Positions 45,279 through 59,222 of a DNA stretch of 64,000 nt are shown here, piece by piece; the stretch's first letter is position 1; each line of letters begins with the position of its first letter. Origin of the DNA: Pohlia nutans (taxonomy: Eukaryota > Streptophyta > Bryopsida > Bryales > Mniaceae); contig CM040085.1 in the NCBI GenBank assembly GCA_022496805.1, forward strand, positions 29,789,811 through 29,853,810, given 5' to 3'. The position numbers and the translations under genes were made by a program. The notes beneath the pieces are model-generated. The model did no database searches. It saw only the letters and a list, made by a program, of their open reading frames with translations, and had not been told where the DNA came from.

Positions 45279-45653
45279 TCAATCGTTGCTTCGATCGCTC
45301 TGAAACTTTGAGCGGATCCATCCAGCGAACTTTGAGACTCCACTCGGCTGGCTGGTGCTTGCTTCGTTGGTCACGGGACCTTGCCTGGGAGTTCCTTCCC
45401 ATTTAAACACCCCAAGTTTCTCTGTTATGATAATGGTCTTGTACTCTGCAAGGTCATCAGAAGATATAATAATGGTTGCAGTTTGAGATTTGTCGATCTC
45501 AAAGAAATGATACTCCTTGTAGGTAGCATTCTTATCCAAATGCAGTTCATAGAACTTCCCCTGTTTCAACTCACATAAGAGTCTGTGCACTCCAGTGGTC
45601 CCTTCCTTCACGTTAATAACTACGCTGGTGCTATTGGTAACCTTCGTCTTCAT
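45279..45653 (-). CDS. DUF7748-like protein (unit 8)
   Basis: Identical in translation to the unit 1 copy. Confidence 0.6.
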   Translation of the reverse strand: MKTKVTNSTSVVINVKEGTTGVHRLLCELKQGKFYELHLDKNATYKEYHFFEIDKSQTATIIISSDDLAEYKTIIITEKLGVFKWEGTPRQGPVTNEASTSQPSGVSKFAGWIRSKFQSDRSND

Positions 45654-45767
45654 CGTCTTCGATATTCCAAGAGGAACGCCGAACGCGACTGATTCGGTTG
45701 AATCAACTGATTGCCGATGAGTGTTATGTAGATATTACCTTTCGGGCAAGATGCCAGCCTCGTCGGT

Positions 45768-47573
45768 TTAGATTAACTTTGGACCTGGACGGCACAATAT
45801 CAACGGATGCGCGATGACAAATAATAACGAGAACAAAAATATGGCCAACCAAACGATCCACGAGCTCCGGTCAAAAGATTTGATCCCGGGTTGAGAACTG
45901 CTCTTTTTTTTATTCTCCGAGAAGTCGTAGAACCTAAATGCCTCGCCTTGCTCTTTCAGTGCTTCTATTCTTTTACTCACTTCCTGAGTACAGAACCCCA
46001 CATAATCCACACCCGCTTTAGTAGATCACTCGACTATCAAACCCTAAAGGTCCTCACCCCTCTCCAGATTTGGAGAATTGCAAAGTTGCATTATAAAATG
46101 CAACTAGGAGGGATATCTTGAACTTGATGTATGAATAAAAGTTGTACATTATGAATTTATGATTCTATTCCCAAGGTTAGAGCTATGATTGCTATCACCA
46201 ATAATATTATTGTATACAATTTGAAACTTCAAATTCAAAATTCTTTTGTAATTTGATTTCGAATAAGATATTGACAATTTGGGATGAAATTTGTTAAGAT
46301 GGGTTGAAATGTAATAGTGATTTTTGGTGATTTTTTGATTGCTTAATTTAATGAGTTGATTATTTCAAACGCACTTTTGAATTAAGATCTTTTGCAGCAC
46401 AAAATGAGGCATTAAAATTTCAAATATCATCTCCTTTCTAATCGGTTCACATTCATGAAGCTAACTTCTCATAAAATCTGTACATAGTAAAAAAACTACA
46501 CTACAAAAAGTGCATGACAGATGAGAAAACGGAGTTTGATTATGTACATCATGCAAAAAGAATGAATGGTTAAGTTGGGCGTTGAAGGGTTAATACAATG
46601 TATAGTACTAGTATTTGATTACTCAAGTGTGCCACAAGTTCCATGCATGCTTTTGATTACAACGCAGAGTTAAGAGAGAGAGCGAAGTACCTGGAGACAA
46701 ATCCTGTCATCGCTAATGGTCCTCTCATAACTACTTATGGTCCGAAACTTTCGCCTAATGTGCGCAAGAGTACCCACCGACGCAAACACAGATAACGCAA
46801 TGGGAAGCCCAACGTTCAGGCAATGCAAGTAGTTCGACTGAGATGAGGCAGTTAAGAGCACGCCTTGAAAGACGCTGTAGTAACCAACCACATTATAGAT
46901 TTCATTCCTGAAGTCCCCACACCGCTTTAGCCTTCTATCAACTTTACATGTAAAATTCTTCTCTTGTGCTTCCCACTCAGCCAGAGCCTTCCTGTACACG
47001 GGGTTCTCAATCCACAATAAGTTCCGGATTCGATTGTATGAATGGGGCAGTTTAGTCAGCTCTATCCGTTCAGTCTTCGGCACCAGTTCTCCTGTAAAAC
47101 GGCCGGTTGTGATACTCAACGTTCTACCTTGCACCCGGTCTTTTTTTCTCTTTCGAATATACTTCCTTCAGTTCTTCTTTCGTCAGGTTTCGTGGTTCTT
47201 GTCCATTCTCCGGCGGTGGCTCTCCGTCATTCGCCACAGGTTGACCTCCGGTCTGTGGGGGTAGCTGGCCGGACTGCGAGAGAAGCTGGCCGGTCTGCGA
47301 GAGAAGATGGCTGGTCTGCGAGAGTGGCTGCCCGGACTGCGGGGGTGACTGTCGGTTTACCACTTCATTCGTCTGTTGTCCATCCACTGATTGCAGTCTA
47401 TTCTCCGCAGGTTGACTTCCGTTCTGCGGGGATAACTGCCCTCCACTCTTCTTCTGCTTCGCCTGCTCAATCAGTCTAGGTAGCAGTGCGAAGGTTTCTA
47501 GCTCTCGCTTGTCAACTTCTGCAATATTTTCATCGATATCAATTGCGTGTGAGATGGGCTTCGGATCTGCCAT
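45768..47573 (-). CDS. Membrane-protein gene (unit 8)
   Basis: Same as unit 1, including the A7 frameshift. Confidence 0.58.
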
Positions 47574-48791
47574 GAAGAAATCTTCAAGTACGTGTGATTC
47601 TACTGGACATAAAGCTCAAATAACGCGCCCAGCACAACTAGTTGATGATTACTGCTCCCCTTTGCAATTATCTACATCAAAGCCCAATGGCCAGCACCAA
47701 ATCAACAATCGCAAAGACTCACGCTGAAGTTACAGTGATAAGAAGTATGGAGAAATGAGTTCATAACTGCTCAACACCGAAAGCCTAGACCACATCCAAG
47801 CTTCTCCAGCAAGACTTAACAGGTAATAAAACTCGTACCGATGGTCCTGGCACTTGAGTAGCATGTAATGCAACCGATGCGCCCCTGCAAGACGCCCTTC
47901 AACCCAGGCTAGCGTGTGGCTTCATTCAAATCTTGCAACCCCAATAACTAATTCTTACAATCAACAAGCTAGACCCACAGAAATGGGCAACGCAACAAGC
48001 ACGGCGATCAACGCAAGGAGCCCACTCGCAGTGACAAAAATGAGCGAGAAGATCAAGTATACAAGTTGCACCACTCAGTGACAAAGAGCATTTGTGTCTG
48101 AAAACCTCGTCGAGAAGAAGGTATTTGTTAGCACTCAATATTGGCATACAGACAATGTTTTTATATTATATTTTGTCTGTATCGTTGAGAAATATGGTAA
48201 GGTATATTTTGATTAAGGGCTTGTTTACACCAAGGAAGTTTGGGTTGGAGCCCAAAGAGGTGGAGGGCTTTGATTGGAAGGTAGGCATGGTACCTCGCTT
48301 TTGGGTTTACACCAAATCAAAGTTGGGTTGTAGCTCAAATTTTTTTCAGTGGATGAAAATCCTTGCTGGAATCCTAGTTGGCCGAAATGAATAGTGATTT
48401 CCTGGACCTACGGGTAGTTTTTGTTGGGAAGGTCTCGGAGGTACCCAACCCCGAATTCCAGGAGGAAATTCAGGGAATTTTTTTTCGGTCATTCATATAT
48501 ATTTGTTTATTGATTGTTTCTAGGATGTTTTTGGCCTGATTTTTTTTTGAGGATTTTTTTTGTTTGCACTATTACCGTTAGGTGGAAGTTACCGTTTACT
48601 ACCATAGGTAGAAATTACCGTAGGAAGTGCAACGTCTCATTCTTTTGGAGCTTAAAATACAATTTTTTTTTTGGAGTTTGTAATTGTTGATTGAAAAGGA
48701 GAAGGCATTTGCTCACTTCTTCACCTCTTTAGATTGCTTGTGTATTGTGGTTGTTGTGTTTTTCTCATTTTTTTTTCTAATTAGTTGTGCA

Positions 48792-49374
48792 ATGGAAGGG
48801 GGGTATGCTCAAGTTGTTGAGTCAAGTGAGCCTCAAATTTATAGTCAGAATTCAGCTTGGATGATGAGCTCCTCTTCTATTCCTCAATTTCAGACCCACG
48901 GTCCATCATTGAAAGTTCCAAGTGCATTTCAAAATGTGGGCAATAGTTTCTCTCAATCTCCGTATGTTAGATTGCCGTATAGTGACAATGAGGTGCAAGA
49001 AGTTGGATATCAACCTCCATCTCAAATTTCTTCACACAATCAACAATTTTTACAGTCTTCCAATTTTTTGCAGCCACCATTTTTCTCACAGCCCAAGGTT
49101 TTTAGGGATGTTGGCAAGAGTGTATTGCTAGAAGTGAAGAAGGAAGGAGAATCGAAGGTTGTTCCTAAGAAGCGAGGTAGAGGTCCAACAAAGTCCAAAG
49201 GAGGGGAGAAGGAAGCAAAGAAGAGCAAGAAATTTGAAGAGAAGGCATGTTTTGAAGAAGGTGAGAAGGATGACAATGATGAGAGCTTACACTGGAAAGA
49301 TGAAGAAGTAGAGACATTGATTGCTGTGCGTGGAGAATTGGCCCAAGAATTTTCGAAAGCAGCCAAAAAACAAG
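48792..49374 (+). CDS. Trihelix exon 1 (unit 8)
   Basis: Exon identical to unit 1. Because of the extra A downstream, unspliced reading stops at 49439 within this unit instead of entering the next. Confidence 0.58.
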
Positions 49375-50253
49375 GTATGTGCTCAATTTATAGATTACAA
49401 GCTTCAATATTTAGAAATATTGATGATTTTTTTACTTAGTGCAAAATGTTTGTCCAAAACCGAGGTGCCTTTTGGTGCCTTTGCCTTACATTGTTTCTGT
49501 CTTACTGCATCCTGGCACTCTTTGAGGGGTGCCTGGCTAGGTAAAAACATATCATGCCTAGAATTGATGAAGGTCTACTTCAACCCTTAAACGTCCACTG
49601 TAAGTGTTTCCGAAATACACTGAAACAATGTCCTAAGAGGTCATCATCGACGTTTAAGAGTTAACATGCCCAGATATGTTTGAAATGTAATCTGCCACTG
49701 GCAATGAAATCTAGACATTCTAACAGAATCTAGATCAATGTGCGGAAGACATACAATATCGTCATCGCAGTTACAATTCTTCCTAGTTTTGTTACAAACT
49801 GCTCCATAACCATTGAAGATTAGTACCACTATTACAGTATAGCACGTACGCTTCCTCATGCAATCAACATTGATTTCATCTGACTATGGAAGGTGGTAGT
49901 TGATTCCATTTGCATAGAGACAAATAAAAGGGAAAGTTATATTCTGAAAAGACTTACACACATGAGCACACAGACTACATAATCTTGGAGGAGGATATTG
50001 GATATACTTCCAGGTCCTTGGTAGTGATCTACTTTATCCAACCATCTTGGTGGGAGTTACATATATGACTCAAGCTTGAAAAATAGAGCAAGGCTAATAA
50101 CCCTCTCCTTCAAGAGTGGCCTCCTGAACTGGTCCAGACATTATATTTACTTAACATGATATATAAGTTCTCTATAACTGACAACGAATATATGAACTAC
50201 AAATGCACAGAAGCTGGGAATGTAACCAAGCGAGTTTAAATCTTTACTCGAGT

Positions 50254-50628
50254 TCAATCGTTGCTTCGATCGCTCTGAAACTTTGAGCGGATCCATCCAG
50301 CGAACTTTGAGACTCCACTCGGCTGGCTGGTGCTTGCTTCGTTGGTCACGGGACCTTGCCTGGGAGTTCCTTCCCATTTAAACACCCCAAGTTTCTCTGT
50401 TATGATAATGGTCTTGTACTCTGCAAGGTCATCAGAAGATATAATAATGGTTGCAGTTTGAGATTTGTCGATCTCAAAGAAATGATACTCCTTGTAGGTA
50501 GCATTCTTATCCAAATGCAGTTCATAGAACTTCCCCTGTTTCAACTCACATAAGAGTCTGTGCACTCCAGTGGTCCCTTCCTTCACGTTAATAACTACGC
50601 TGGTGCTATTGGTAACCTTCGTCTTCAT
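50254..50628 (-). CDS. DUF7748-like protein (unit 9)
   Basis: Identical in translation to the unit 1 copy. Confidence 0.6.
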   Translation of the reverse strand: MKTKVTNSTSVVINVKEGTTGVHRLLCELKQGKFYELHLDKNATYKEYHFFEIDKSQTATIIISSDDLAEYKTIIITEKLGVFKWEGTPRQGPVTNEASTSQPSGVSKFAGWIRSKFQSDRSND

Positions 50629-50742
50629 CGTCTTCGATATTCCAAGAGGAACGCCGAACGCGACTGATTCGGTTGAATCAACTGATTGCCGATGAGTGTT
50701 ATGTAGATATTACCTTTCGGGCAAGATGCCAGCCTCGTCGGT

Positions 50743-52550
50743 TTAGATTAACTTTGGACCTGGACGGCACAATATCAACGGATGCGCGATGACAAATAAT
50801 AACGAGAACAAAAATATGGCCAACCAAACGATCCACGAGCTCCGGTCAAAAGATTTGATCCCGGGTTGAGAACTGCTCTTTTTTTTATTCTCCGAGAAGT
50901 CGTAGAACCTAAATGCCTCGCCTTGCTCTTTCAGTGCTTCTATTCTTTTACTCACTTCCTGAGTACAGAACCCCACATAATCCACACCCGCTTTAGTAGA
51001 TCACTCGACTATCAAACCCTAAAGGTCCTCACCCCTCTCCAGATTTGGAGAATTGCAAAGTTGCATTATAAAATGCAACTAGGAGGGATATCTTGAACTT
51101 GATGTATGAATAAAAGTTGTACATTATGAATTTATGATTCTATTCCCAAGGTTAGAGCTATGATTGCTATCACCAATAATATTATTGTATACAATTTGAA
51201 ACTTCAAATTCAAAATTCTTTTGTAATTTGATTTCGAATAAGATATTGACAATTTGGGATGAAATTTGTTAAGATGGGTTGAAATGTAATAGTGATTTTT
51301 GGTGATTTTTTGATTGCTTAATTTAATGAGTTGATTATTTCAAACGCACTTTTGAATTAAGATCTTTTGCAGCACAAAATGAGGCATTAAAATTTCAAAT
51401 ATCATCTCCTTTCTAATCGGTTCACATTCATGAAGCTAACTTCTCATAAAATCTGTACATAGTAAAAAAACTACACTACAAAAAGTGCATGACAGATGAG
51501 AAAAACGGAGTTTGATTATGTACATCATGCAAAAAGAATGAATGGTTAAGTTGGGCGTTGAAGGGTTAATACAATGTATAGTACTAGTATTTGATTACTC
51601 AAGTGTGCCACAAGTTCCATGCATGCTTTTGATTACAACGCAGAGTTAAGAGAGAGAGCGAAGTACCTGGAGACAAATCCTGTCATCGCTAATGGTCCTC
51701 TCATAACTACTTATGGTCCGAAACTTTCGCCTAATGTGCGCAAGAGTACCCACCGACGCAAACACAGATAACGCAATGGGAAGCCCAACGTTCAGGCAAT
51801 GCAAGTAGTTCGACTGAGATGAGGCAGTTAAGAGCACGCCTTGAAAGACGCTGTAGTAACCAACCACATTATAGATTTCATTCCTGAAGTCCCCACACCG
51901 CTTTAGCCTTCTATCAACTTTACATGTAAAATTCTTCTCTTGTGCTTCCCACTCAGCCAGAGCCTTCCTGTACACGGGGTTCTCAATCCACAATAAGTTC
52001 CGGATTCGATTGTATGAATGGGGCAGTTTAGTCAGCTCTATCCGTTCAGTCTTCGGCACCAGTTCTCCTGTAAAACGGCCGGTTGTGATACTCAACGTTC
52101 TACCTTGCACCCGGTCTTTTTTTTCTCTTTCGAATATACTTCCTTCAGTTCTTCTTTCGTCAGGTTTCGTGGTTCTTGTCCATTCTCCGGCGGTGGCTCT
52201 CCGTCATTCGCCACAGGTTGACCTCCGGTCTGTGGGGGTAGCTGGCCGGACTGCGAGAGAAGCTGGCCGGTCTGCGAGAGAAGATGGCTGGTCTGCGAGA
52301 GTGGCTGCCCGGACTGCGGGGGTGACTGTCGGTTTACCACTTCATTCGTCTGTTGTCCATCCACTGATTGCAGTCTATTCTCCGCAGGTTGACTTCCGTT
52401 CTGCGGGGATAACTGCCCTCCACTCTTCTTCTGCTTCGCCTGCTCAATCAGTCTAGGTAGCAGTGCGAAGGTTTCTAGCTCTCGCTTGTCAACTTCTGCA
52501 ATATTTTCATCGATATCAATTGCGTGTGAGATGGGCTTCGGATCTGCCAT
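50743..52550 (-). CDS. Membrane-protein gene (unit 9, A8 variant)
   Basis: As unit 1, but the A-run is one longer (A8), so exon A ends KEKKKTGCKVER at 52092 in a third frame. Adding a base does not restore the downstream frame; one base fewer than A7 would. Likely an assembly error at a contig end. Confidence 0.5.
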
Positions 52551-52823
52551 GAAGAAATCTTCAAGTACGTGTGATTCTACTGGACATAAAGCTCAAATAA
52601 CGCGCCCAGCACAACTAGTTGATGATTACTCTGCTCCCCTTTGCAATTATCTACATCAAAGCCCAATGGCCAGCACCAAATCAACAATCGCAAAGACTCA
52701 CGCTGAAGTTACAGTGATAAGAAGTATGGAGAAATGAGTTCATAACTGCTCAACACCGAAAGCCTAGACCACATCCAAGCTTCTCCAGCAAGACTTAACA
52801 GGTAATAAAACTCGTACCGATGG

Positions 52824-52923
52824 NNNNNNNNNNNNNNNNNNNNNNNNNNNNNNNNNNNNNNNNNNNNNNNNNNNNNNNNNNNNNNNNNNNNNNNNNNNNN
52901 NNNNNNNNNNNNNNNNNNNNNNN
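52824..52923. other. Assembly gap, exactly 100 N
   Basis: The left contig ends at unit position 13026 (unit 1 coordinates) and the right contig begins at 11432. The flanks therefore overlap by 1,595 bp of repeat if they are the same unit. Otherwise at least 3,379 bp is missing, plus any whole units. A round 100 N indicates a gap of unknown size. Confidence 0.99.
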
Positions 52924-53364
52924 AATTTGATTTCGAATAAGATATTGACAATTTGGGATGAAATTTGTTAAGATGGGTTGAAATGTAATAGTGATTTTTG
53001 GTGATTTTTTGATTGCTTAATTTAATGAGTTGATTATTTCAAACGCACTTTTGAATTAAGATCTTTTGCAGCACAAAATGAGGCATTAAAATTTCAAATA
53101 TCATCTCCTTTCTAATCGGTTCACATTCATGAAGCTAACTTCTCATAAAATCTGTACATAGTAAAAAAACTACACTACAAAAAGTGCATGACAGATGAGA
53201 AAACGGAGTTTGATTATGTACATCATGCAAAAAGAATGAATGGTTAAGTTGGGCGTTGAAGGGTTAATACAATGTATAGTACTAGTATTTGATTACTCAA
53301 GTGTGCCACAAGTTCCATGCATGCTTTTGATTACAACGCAGAGTTAAGAGAGAGAGCGAAGTAC

Positions 53365-54248
53365 CTGGAGACAAATCCTGTCATCGCTAATGGTCCTCTC
53401 ATAACTACTTATGGTCCGAAACTTTCGCCTAATGTGCGCAAGAGTACCCACCGACGCAAACACAGATAACGCAATGGGAAGCCCAACGTTCAGGCAATGC
53501 AAGTAGTTCGACTGAGATGAGGCAGTTAAGAGCACGCCTTGAAAGACGCTGTAGTAACCAACCACATTATAGATTTCATTCCTGAAGTCCCCACACCGCT
53601 TTAGCCTTCTATCAACTTTACATGTAAAATTCTTCTCTTGTGCTTCCCACTCAGCCAGAGCCTTCCTGTACACGGGGTTCTCAATCCACAATAAGTTCCG
53701 GATTCGATTGTATGAATGGGGCAGTTTAGTCAGCTCTATCCGTTCAGTCTTCGGCACCAGTTCTCCTGTAAAACGGCCGGTTGTGATACTCAACGTTCTA
53801 CCTTGCACCCGGTCTTTTTTTCTCTTTCGAATATACTTCCTTCAGTTCTTCTTTCGTCAGGTTTCGTGGTTCTTGTCCATTCTCCGGCGGTGGCTCTCCG
53901 TCATTCGCCACAGGTTGACCTCCGGTCTGTGGGGGTAGCTGGCCGGACTGCGAGAGAAGCTGGCCGGTCTGCGAGAGAAGATGGCTGGTCTGCGAGAGTG
54001 GCTGCCCGGACTGCGGGGGGTGACTGTCGGTTTACCACTTCATTCGTCTGTTGTCCATCCACTGATTGCAGTCTATTCTCCGCAGGTTGACTTCCGTTCT
54101 GCGGGGATAACTGCCCTCCACTCTTCTTCTGCTTCGCCTGCTCAATCAGTCTAGGTAGCAGTGCGAAGGTTTCTAGCTCTCGCTTGTCAACTTCTGCAAT
54201 ATTTTCATCGATATCAATTGCGTGTGAGATGGGCTTCGGATCTGCCAT
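53365..54248 (-). CDS. Membrane-protein gene (unit 10, exons A and B only)
   Basis: Exon C is lost in the gap. The extra G at 54015-54020 shifts exon A after about 75 codons (the shifted frame runs to 53901), in addition to the usual A7 break. Probably a sequencing or polishing error next to the gap. Confidence 0.5.
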
Positions 54249-55466
54249 GAAGAAATCTTCAAGTACGTGTGATTCTACTGGACATAAAGCTCAAATAACG
54301 CGCCCAGCACAACTAGTTGATGATTACTGCTCCCCTTTGCAATTATCTACATCAAAGCCCAATGGCCAGCACCAAATCAACAATCGCAAAGACTCACGCT
54401 GAAGTTACAGTGATAAGAAGTATGGAGAAATGAGTTCATAACTGCTCAACACCGAAAGCCTAGACCACATCCAAGCTTCTCCAGCAAGACTTAACAGGTA
54501 ATAAAACTCGTACCGATGGTCCTGGCACTTGAGTAGCATGTAATGCAACCGATGCGCCCCTGCAAGACGCCCTTCAACCCAGGCTAGCGTGTGGCTTCAT
54601 TCAAATCTTGCAACCCCAATAACTAATTCTTACAATCAACAAGCTAGACCCACAGAAATGGGCAACGCAACAAGCACGGCGATCAACGCAAGGAGCCCAC
54701 TCGCAGTGACAAAAATGAGCGAGAAGATCAAGTATACAAGTTGCACCACTCAGTGACAAAGAGCATTTGTGTCTGAAAACCTCGTCGAGAAGAAGGTATT
54801 TGTTAGCACTCAATATTGGCATACAGACAATGTTTTTATATTATATTTTGTCTGTATCGTTGAGAAATATGGTAAGGTATATTTTGATTAAGGGCTTGTT
54901 TACACCAAGGAAGTTTGGGTTGGAGCCCAAAGAGGTGGAGGGCTTTGATTGGAAGGTAGGCATGGTACCTCGCTTTTGGGTTTACACCAAATCAAAGTTG
55001 GGTTGTAGCTCAAATTTTTTTCAGTGGATGAAAATCCTTGCTGGAATCCTAGTTGGCCGAAATGAATAGTGATTTCCTGGACCTACGGGTAGTTTTTGTT
55101 GGGAAGGTCTCGGAGGTACCCAACCCCGAATTCCAGGAGGAAATTCAGGGAATTTTTTTTCGGTCATTCATATATATTTGTTTATTGATTGTTTCTAGGA
55201 TGTTTTTGGCCTGATTTTTTTTTGAGGATTTTTTTTGTTTGCACTATTACCGTTAGGTGGAAGTTACCGTTTACTACCATAGGTAGAAATTACCGTAGGA
55301 AGTGCAACGTCTCATTCTTTTGGAGCTTAAAATACAATTTTTTTTTTGGAGTTTGTAATTGTTGATTGAAAAGGAGAAGGCATTTGCTCACTTCTTCACC
55401 TCTTTAGATTGCTTGTGTATTGTGGTTGTTGTGTTTTTCTCATTTTTTTTTCTAATTAGTTGTGCA

Positions 55467-56049
55467 ATGGAAGGGGGGTATGCTCAAGTTGTTGAGTCAA
55501 GTGAGCCTCAAATTTATAGTCAGAATTCAGCTTGGATGATGAGCTCCTCTTCTATTCCTCAATTTCAGACCCACGGTCCATCATTGAAAGTTCCAAGTGC
55601 ATTTCAAAATGTGGGCAATAGTTTCTCTCAATCTCCGTATGTTAGATTGCCGTATAGTGACAATGAGGTGCAAGAAGTTGGATATCAACCTCCATCTCAA
55701 ATTTCTTCACACAATCAACAATTTTTACAGTCTTCCAATTTTTTGCAGCCACCATTTTTCTCACAGCCCAAGGTTTTTAGGGATGTTGGCAAGAGTGTAT
55801 TGCTAGAAGTGAAGAAGGAAGGAGAATCGAAGGTTGTTCCTAAGAAGCGAGGTAGAGGTCCAACAAAGTCCAAAGGAGGGGAGAAGGAAGCAAAGAAGAG
55901 CAAGAAATTTGAAGAGAAGGCATGTTTTGAAGAAGGTGAGAAGGATGACAATGATGAGAGCTTACACTGGAAAGATGAAGAAGTAGAGACATTGATTGCT
56001 GTGCGTGGAGAATTGGCCCAAGAATTTTCGAAAGCAGCCAAAAAACAAG
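55467..56049 (+). CDS. Trihelix exon 1 (unit 10)
   Basis: Identical in translation to unit 1. Confidence 0.58.
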
Positions 56050-56927
56050 GTATGTGCTCAATTTATAGATTACAGCTTCAATATTTAGAAATATTGATGA
56101 TTTTTTTACTTAGTGCAAAATGTTTGTCCAAAACCGAGGTGCCTTTTGGTGCCTTTGCCTTACATTGTTTCTGTCTTACTGCATCCTGGCACTCTTTGAG
56201 GGGTGCCTGGCTAGGTAAAAACATATCATGCCTAGAATTGATGAAGGTCTACTTCAACCCTTAAACGTCCACTGTAAGTGTTTCCGAAATACACTGAAAC
56301 AATGTCCTAAGAGGTCATCATCGACGTTTAAGAGTTAACATGCCCAGATATGTTTGAAATGTAATCTGCCACTGGCAATGAAATCTAGACATTCTAACAG
56401 AATCTAGATCAATGTGCGGAAGACATACAATATCGTCATCGCAGTTACAATTCTTCCTAGTTTTGTTACAAACTGCTCCATAACCATTGAAGATTAGTAC
56501 CACTATTACAGTATAGCACGTACGCTTCCTCATGCAATCAACATTGATTTCATCTGACTATGGAAGGTGGTAGTTGATTCCATTTGCATAGAGACAAATA
56601 AAAGGGAAAGTTATATTCTGAAAAGACTTACACACATGAGCACACAGACTACATAATCTTGGAGGAGGATATTGGATATACTTCCAGGTCCTTGGTAGTG
56701 ATCTACTTTATCCAACCATCTTGGTGGGAGTTACATATATGACTCAAGCTTGAAAAATAGAGCAAGGCTAATAACCCTCTCCTTCAAGAGTGGCCTCCTG
56801 AACTGGTCCAGACATTATATTTACTTAACATGATATATAAGTTCTCTATAACTGACAACGAATATATGAACTACAAATGCACAGAAGCTGGGAATGTAAC
56901 CAAGCGAGTTTAAATCTTTACTCGAGT

Positions 56928-57302
56928 TCAATCGTTGCTTCGATCGCTCTGAAACTTTGAGCGGATCCATCCAGCGAACTTTGAGACTCCACTCGGCTGG
57001 CTGGTGCTTGCTTCGTTGGTCACGGGACCTTGCCTGGGAGTTCCTTCCCATTTAAACACCCCAAGTTTCTCTGTTATGATAATGGTCTTGTACTCTGCAA
57101 GGTCATCAGAAGATATAATAATGGTTGCAGTTTGAGATTTGTCGATCTCAAAGAAATGATACTCCTTGTAGGTAGCATTCTTATCCAAATGCAGTTCATA
57201 GAACTTCCCCTGTTTCAACTCACATAAGAGTCTGTGCACTCCAGTGGTCCCTTCCTTCACGTTAATAACTACGCTGGTGCTATTGGTAACCTTCGTCTTC
57301 AT
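56928..57302 (-). CDS. DUF7748-like protein (unit 11)
   Basis: Identical in translation to the unit 1 copy. Confidence 0.6.
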   Translation of the reverse strand: MKTKVTNSTSVVINVKEGTTGVHRLLCELKQGKFYELHLDKNATYKEYHFFEIDKSQTATIIISSDDLAEYKTIIITEKLGVFKWEGTPRQGPVTNEASTSQPSGVSKFAGWIRSKFQSDRSND

Positions 57303-57416
57303 CGTCTTCGATATTCCAAGAGGAACGCCGAACGCGACTGATTCGGTTGAATCAACTGATTGCCGATGAGTGTTATGTAGATATTACCTTTCGGGCAAGA
57401 TGCCAGCCTCGTCGGT

Positions 57417-59222
57417 TTAGATTAACTTTGGACCTGGACGGCACAATATCAACGGATGCGCGATGACAAATAATAACGAGAACAAAAATATGGCCAACCA
57501 AACGATCCACGAGCTCCGGTCAAAAGATTTGATCCCGGGTTGAGAACTGCTCTTTTTTTTATTCTCCGAGAAGTCGTAGAACCTAAATGCCTCGCCTTGC
57601 TCTTTCAGTGCTTCTATTCTTTTACTCACTTCCTGAGTACAGAACCCCACATAATCCACACCCGCTTTAGTAGATCACTCGACTATCAAACCCTAAAGGT
57701 CCTCACCCCTCTCCAGATTTGGAGAATTGCAAAGTTGCATTATAAAATGCAACTAGGAGGGATATCTTGAACTTGATGTATGAATAAAAGTTGTACATTA
57801 TGAATTTATGATTCTATTCCCAAGGTTAGAGCTATGATTGCTATCACCAATAATATTATTGTATACAATTTGAAACTTCAAATTCAAAATTCTTTTGTAA
57901 TTTGATTTCGAATAAGATATTGACAATTTGGGATGAAATTTGTTAAGATGGGTTGAAATGTAATAGTGATTTTTGGTGATTTTTTGATTGCTTAATTTAA
58001 TGAGTTGATTATTTCAAACGCACTTTTGAATTAAGATCTTTTGCAGCACAAAATGAGGCATTAAAATTTCAAATATCATCTCCTTTCTAATCGGTTCACA
58101 TTCATGAAGCTAACTTCTCATAAAATCTGTACATAGTAAAAAAACTACACTACAAAAAGTGCATGACAGATGAGAAAACGGAGTTTGATTATGTACATCA
58201 TGCAAAAAGAATGAATGGTTAAGTTGGGCGTTGAAGGGTTAATACAATGTATAGTACTAGTATTTGATTACTCAAGTGTGCCACAAGTTCCATGCATGCT
58301 TTTGATTACAACGCAGAGTTAAGAGAGAGAGCGAAGTACCTGGAGACAAATCCTGTCATCGCTAATGGTCCTCTCATAACTACTTATGGTCCGAAACTTT
58401 CGCCTAATGTGCGCAAGAGTACCCACCGACGCAAACACAGATAACGCAATGGGAAGCCCAACGTTCAGGCAATGCAAGTAGTTCGACTGAGATGAGGCAG
58501 TTAAGAGCACGCCTTGAAAGACGCTGTAGTAACCAACCACATTATAGATTTCATTCCTGAAGTCCCCACACCGCTTTAGCCTTCTATCAACTTTACATGT
58601 AAAATTCTTCTCTTGTGCTTCCCACTCAGCCAGAGCCTTCCTGTACACGGGGTTCTCAATCCACAATAAGTTCCGGATTCGATTGTATGAATGGGGCAGT
58701 TTAGTCAGCTCTATCCGTTCAGTCTTCGGCACCAGTTCTCCTGTAAAACGGCCGGTTGTGATACTCAACGTTCTACCTTGCACCCGGTCTTTTTTTCTCT
58801 TTCGAATATACTTCCTTCAGTTCTTCTTTCGTCAGGTTTCGTGGTTCTTGTCCATTCTCCGGCGGTGGCTCTCCGTCATTCGCCACAGGTTGACCTCCGG
58901 TCTGTGGGGGTAGCTGGCCGGACTGCGAGAGAAGCTGGCCGGTCTGCGAGAGAAGATGGCTGGTCTGCGAGAGTGGCTGCCCGGACTGCGGGGGTGACTG
59001 TCGGTTTACCACTTCATTCGTCTGTTGTCCATCCACTGATTGCAGTCTATTCTCCGCAGGTTGACTTCCGTTCTGCGGGGATAACTGCCCTCCACTCTTC
59101 TTCTGCTTCGCCTGCTCAATCAGTCTAGGTAGCAGTGCGAAGGTTTCTAGCTCTCGCTTGTCAACTTCTGCAATATTTTCATCGATATCAATTGCGTGTG
59201 AGATGGGCTTCGGATCTGCCAT
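57417..59222 (-). CDS. Membrane-protein gene (unit 11)
   Basis: Same as unit 1, including the A7 frameshift. Confidence 0.58.

Larger units (their letters stand above)
44513..49487 (+). repeat. Array unit 8 (one inserted base)
   Basis: 4,975 bp. One extra A near 49400, in the intron after the trihelix donor, alters the read-through frame but not exon 1. Confidence 0.97.
49488..52823 (+). repeat. Array unit 9, partial, left of the gap
   Basis: Covers unit positions equivalent to 9695-13026 of unit 1, then stops at the gap. It carries extra bases near 51503 (A), 52117-52124 (T8 instead of T7) and 52629-52632 (CT). Confidence 0.95.
52924..56161 (+). repeat. Array unit 10, partial, right of the gap
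   Basis: Begins inside the membrane-protein intron (unit 1 position 11432) and runs to the next junction. One extra G lies in the run at 54015-54020. Confidence 0.95.

Noticed and set aside
48684..49439. Shortened 251-codon version of the trihelix frame in unit 8 as a distinct gene form
   Set aside because: The difference comes from a single extra A after the splice donor, close to the contig end. The exon itself is unchanged.
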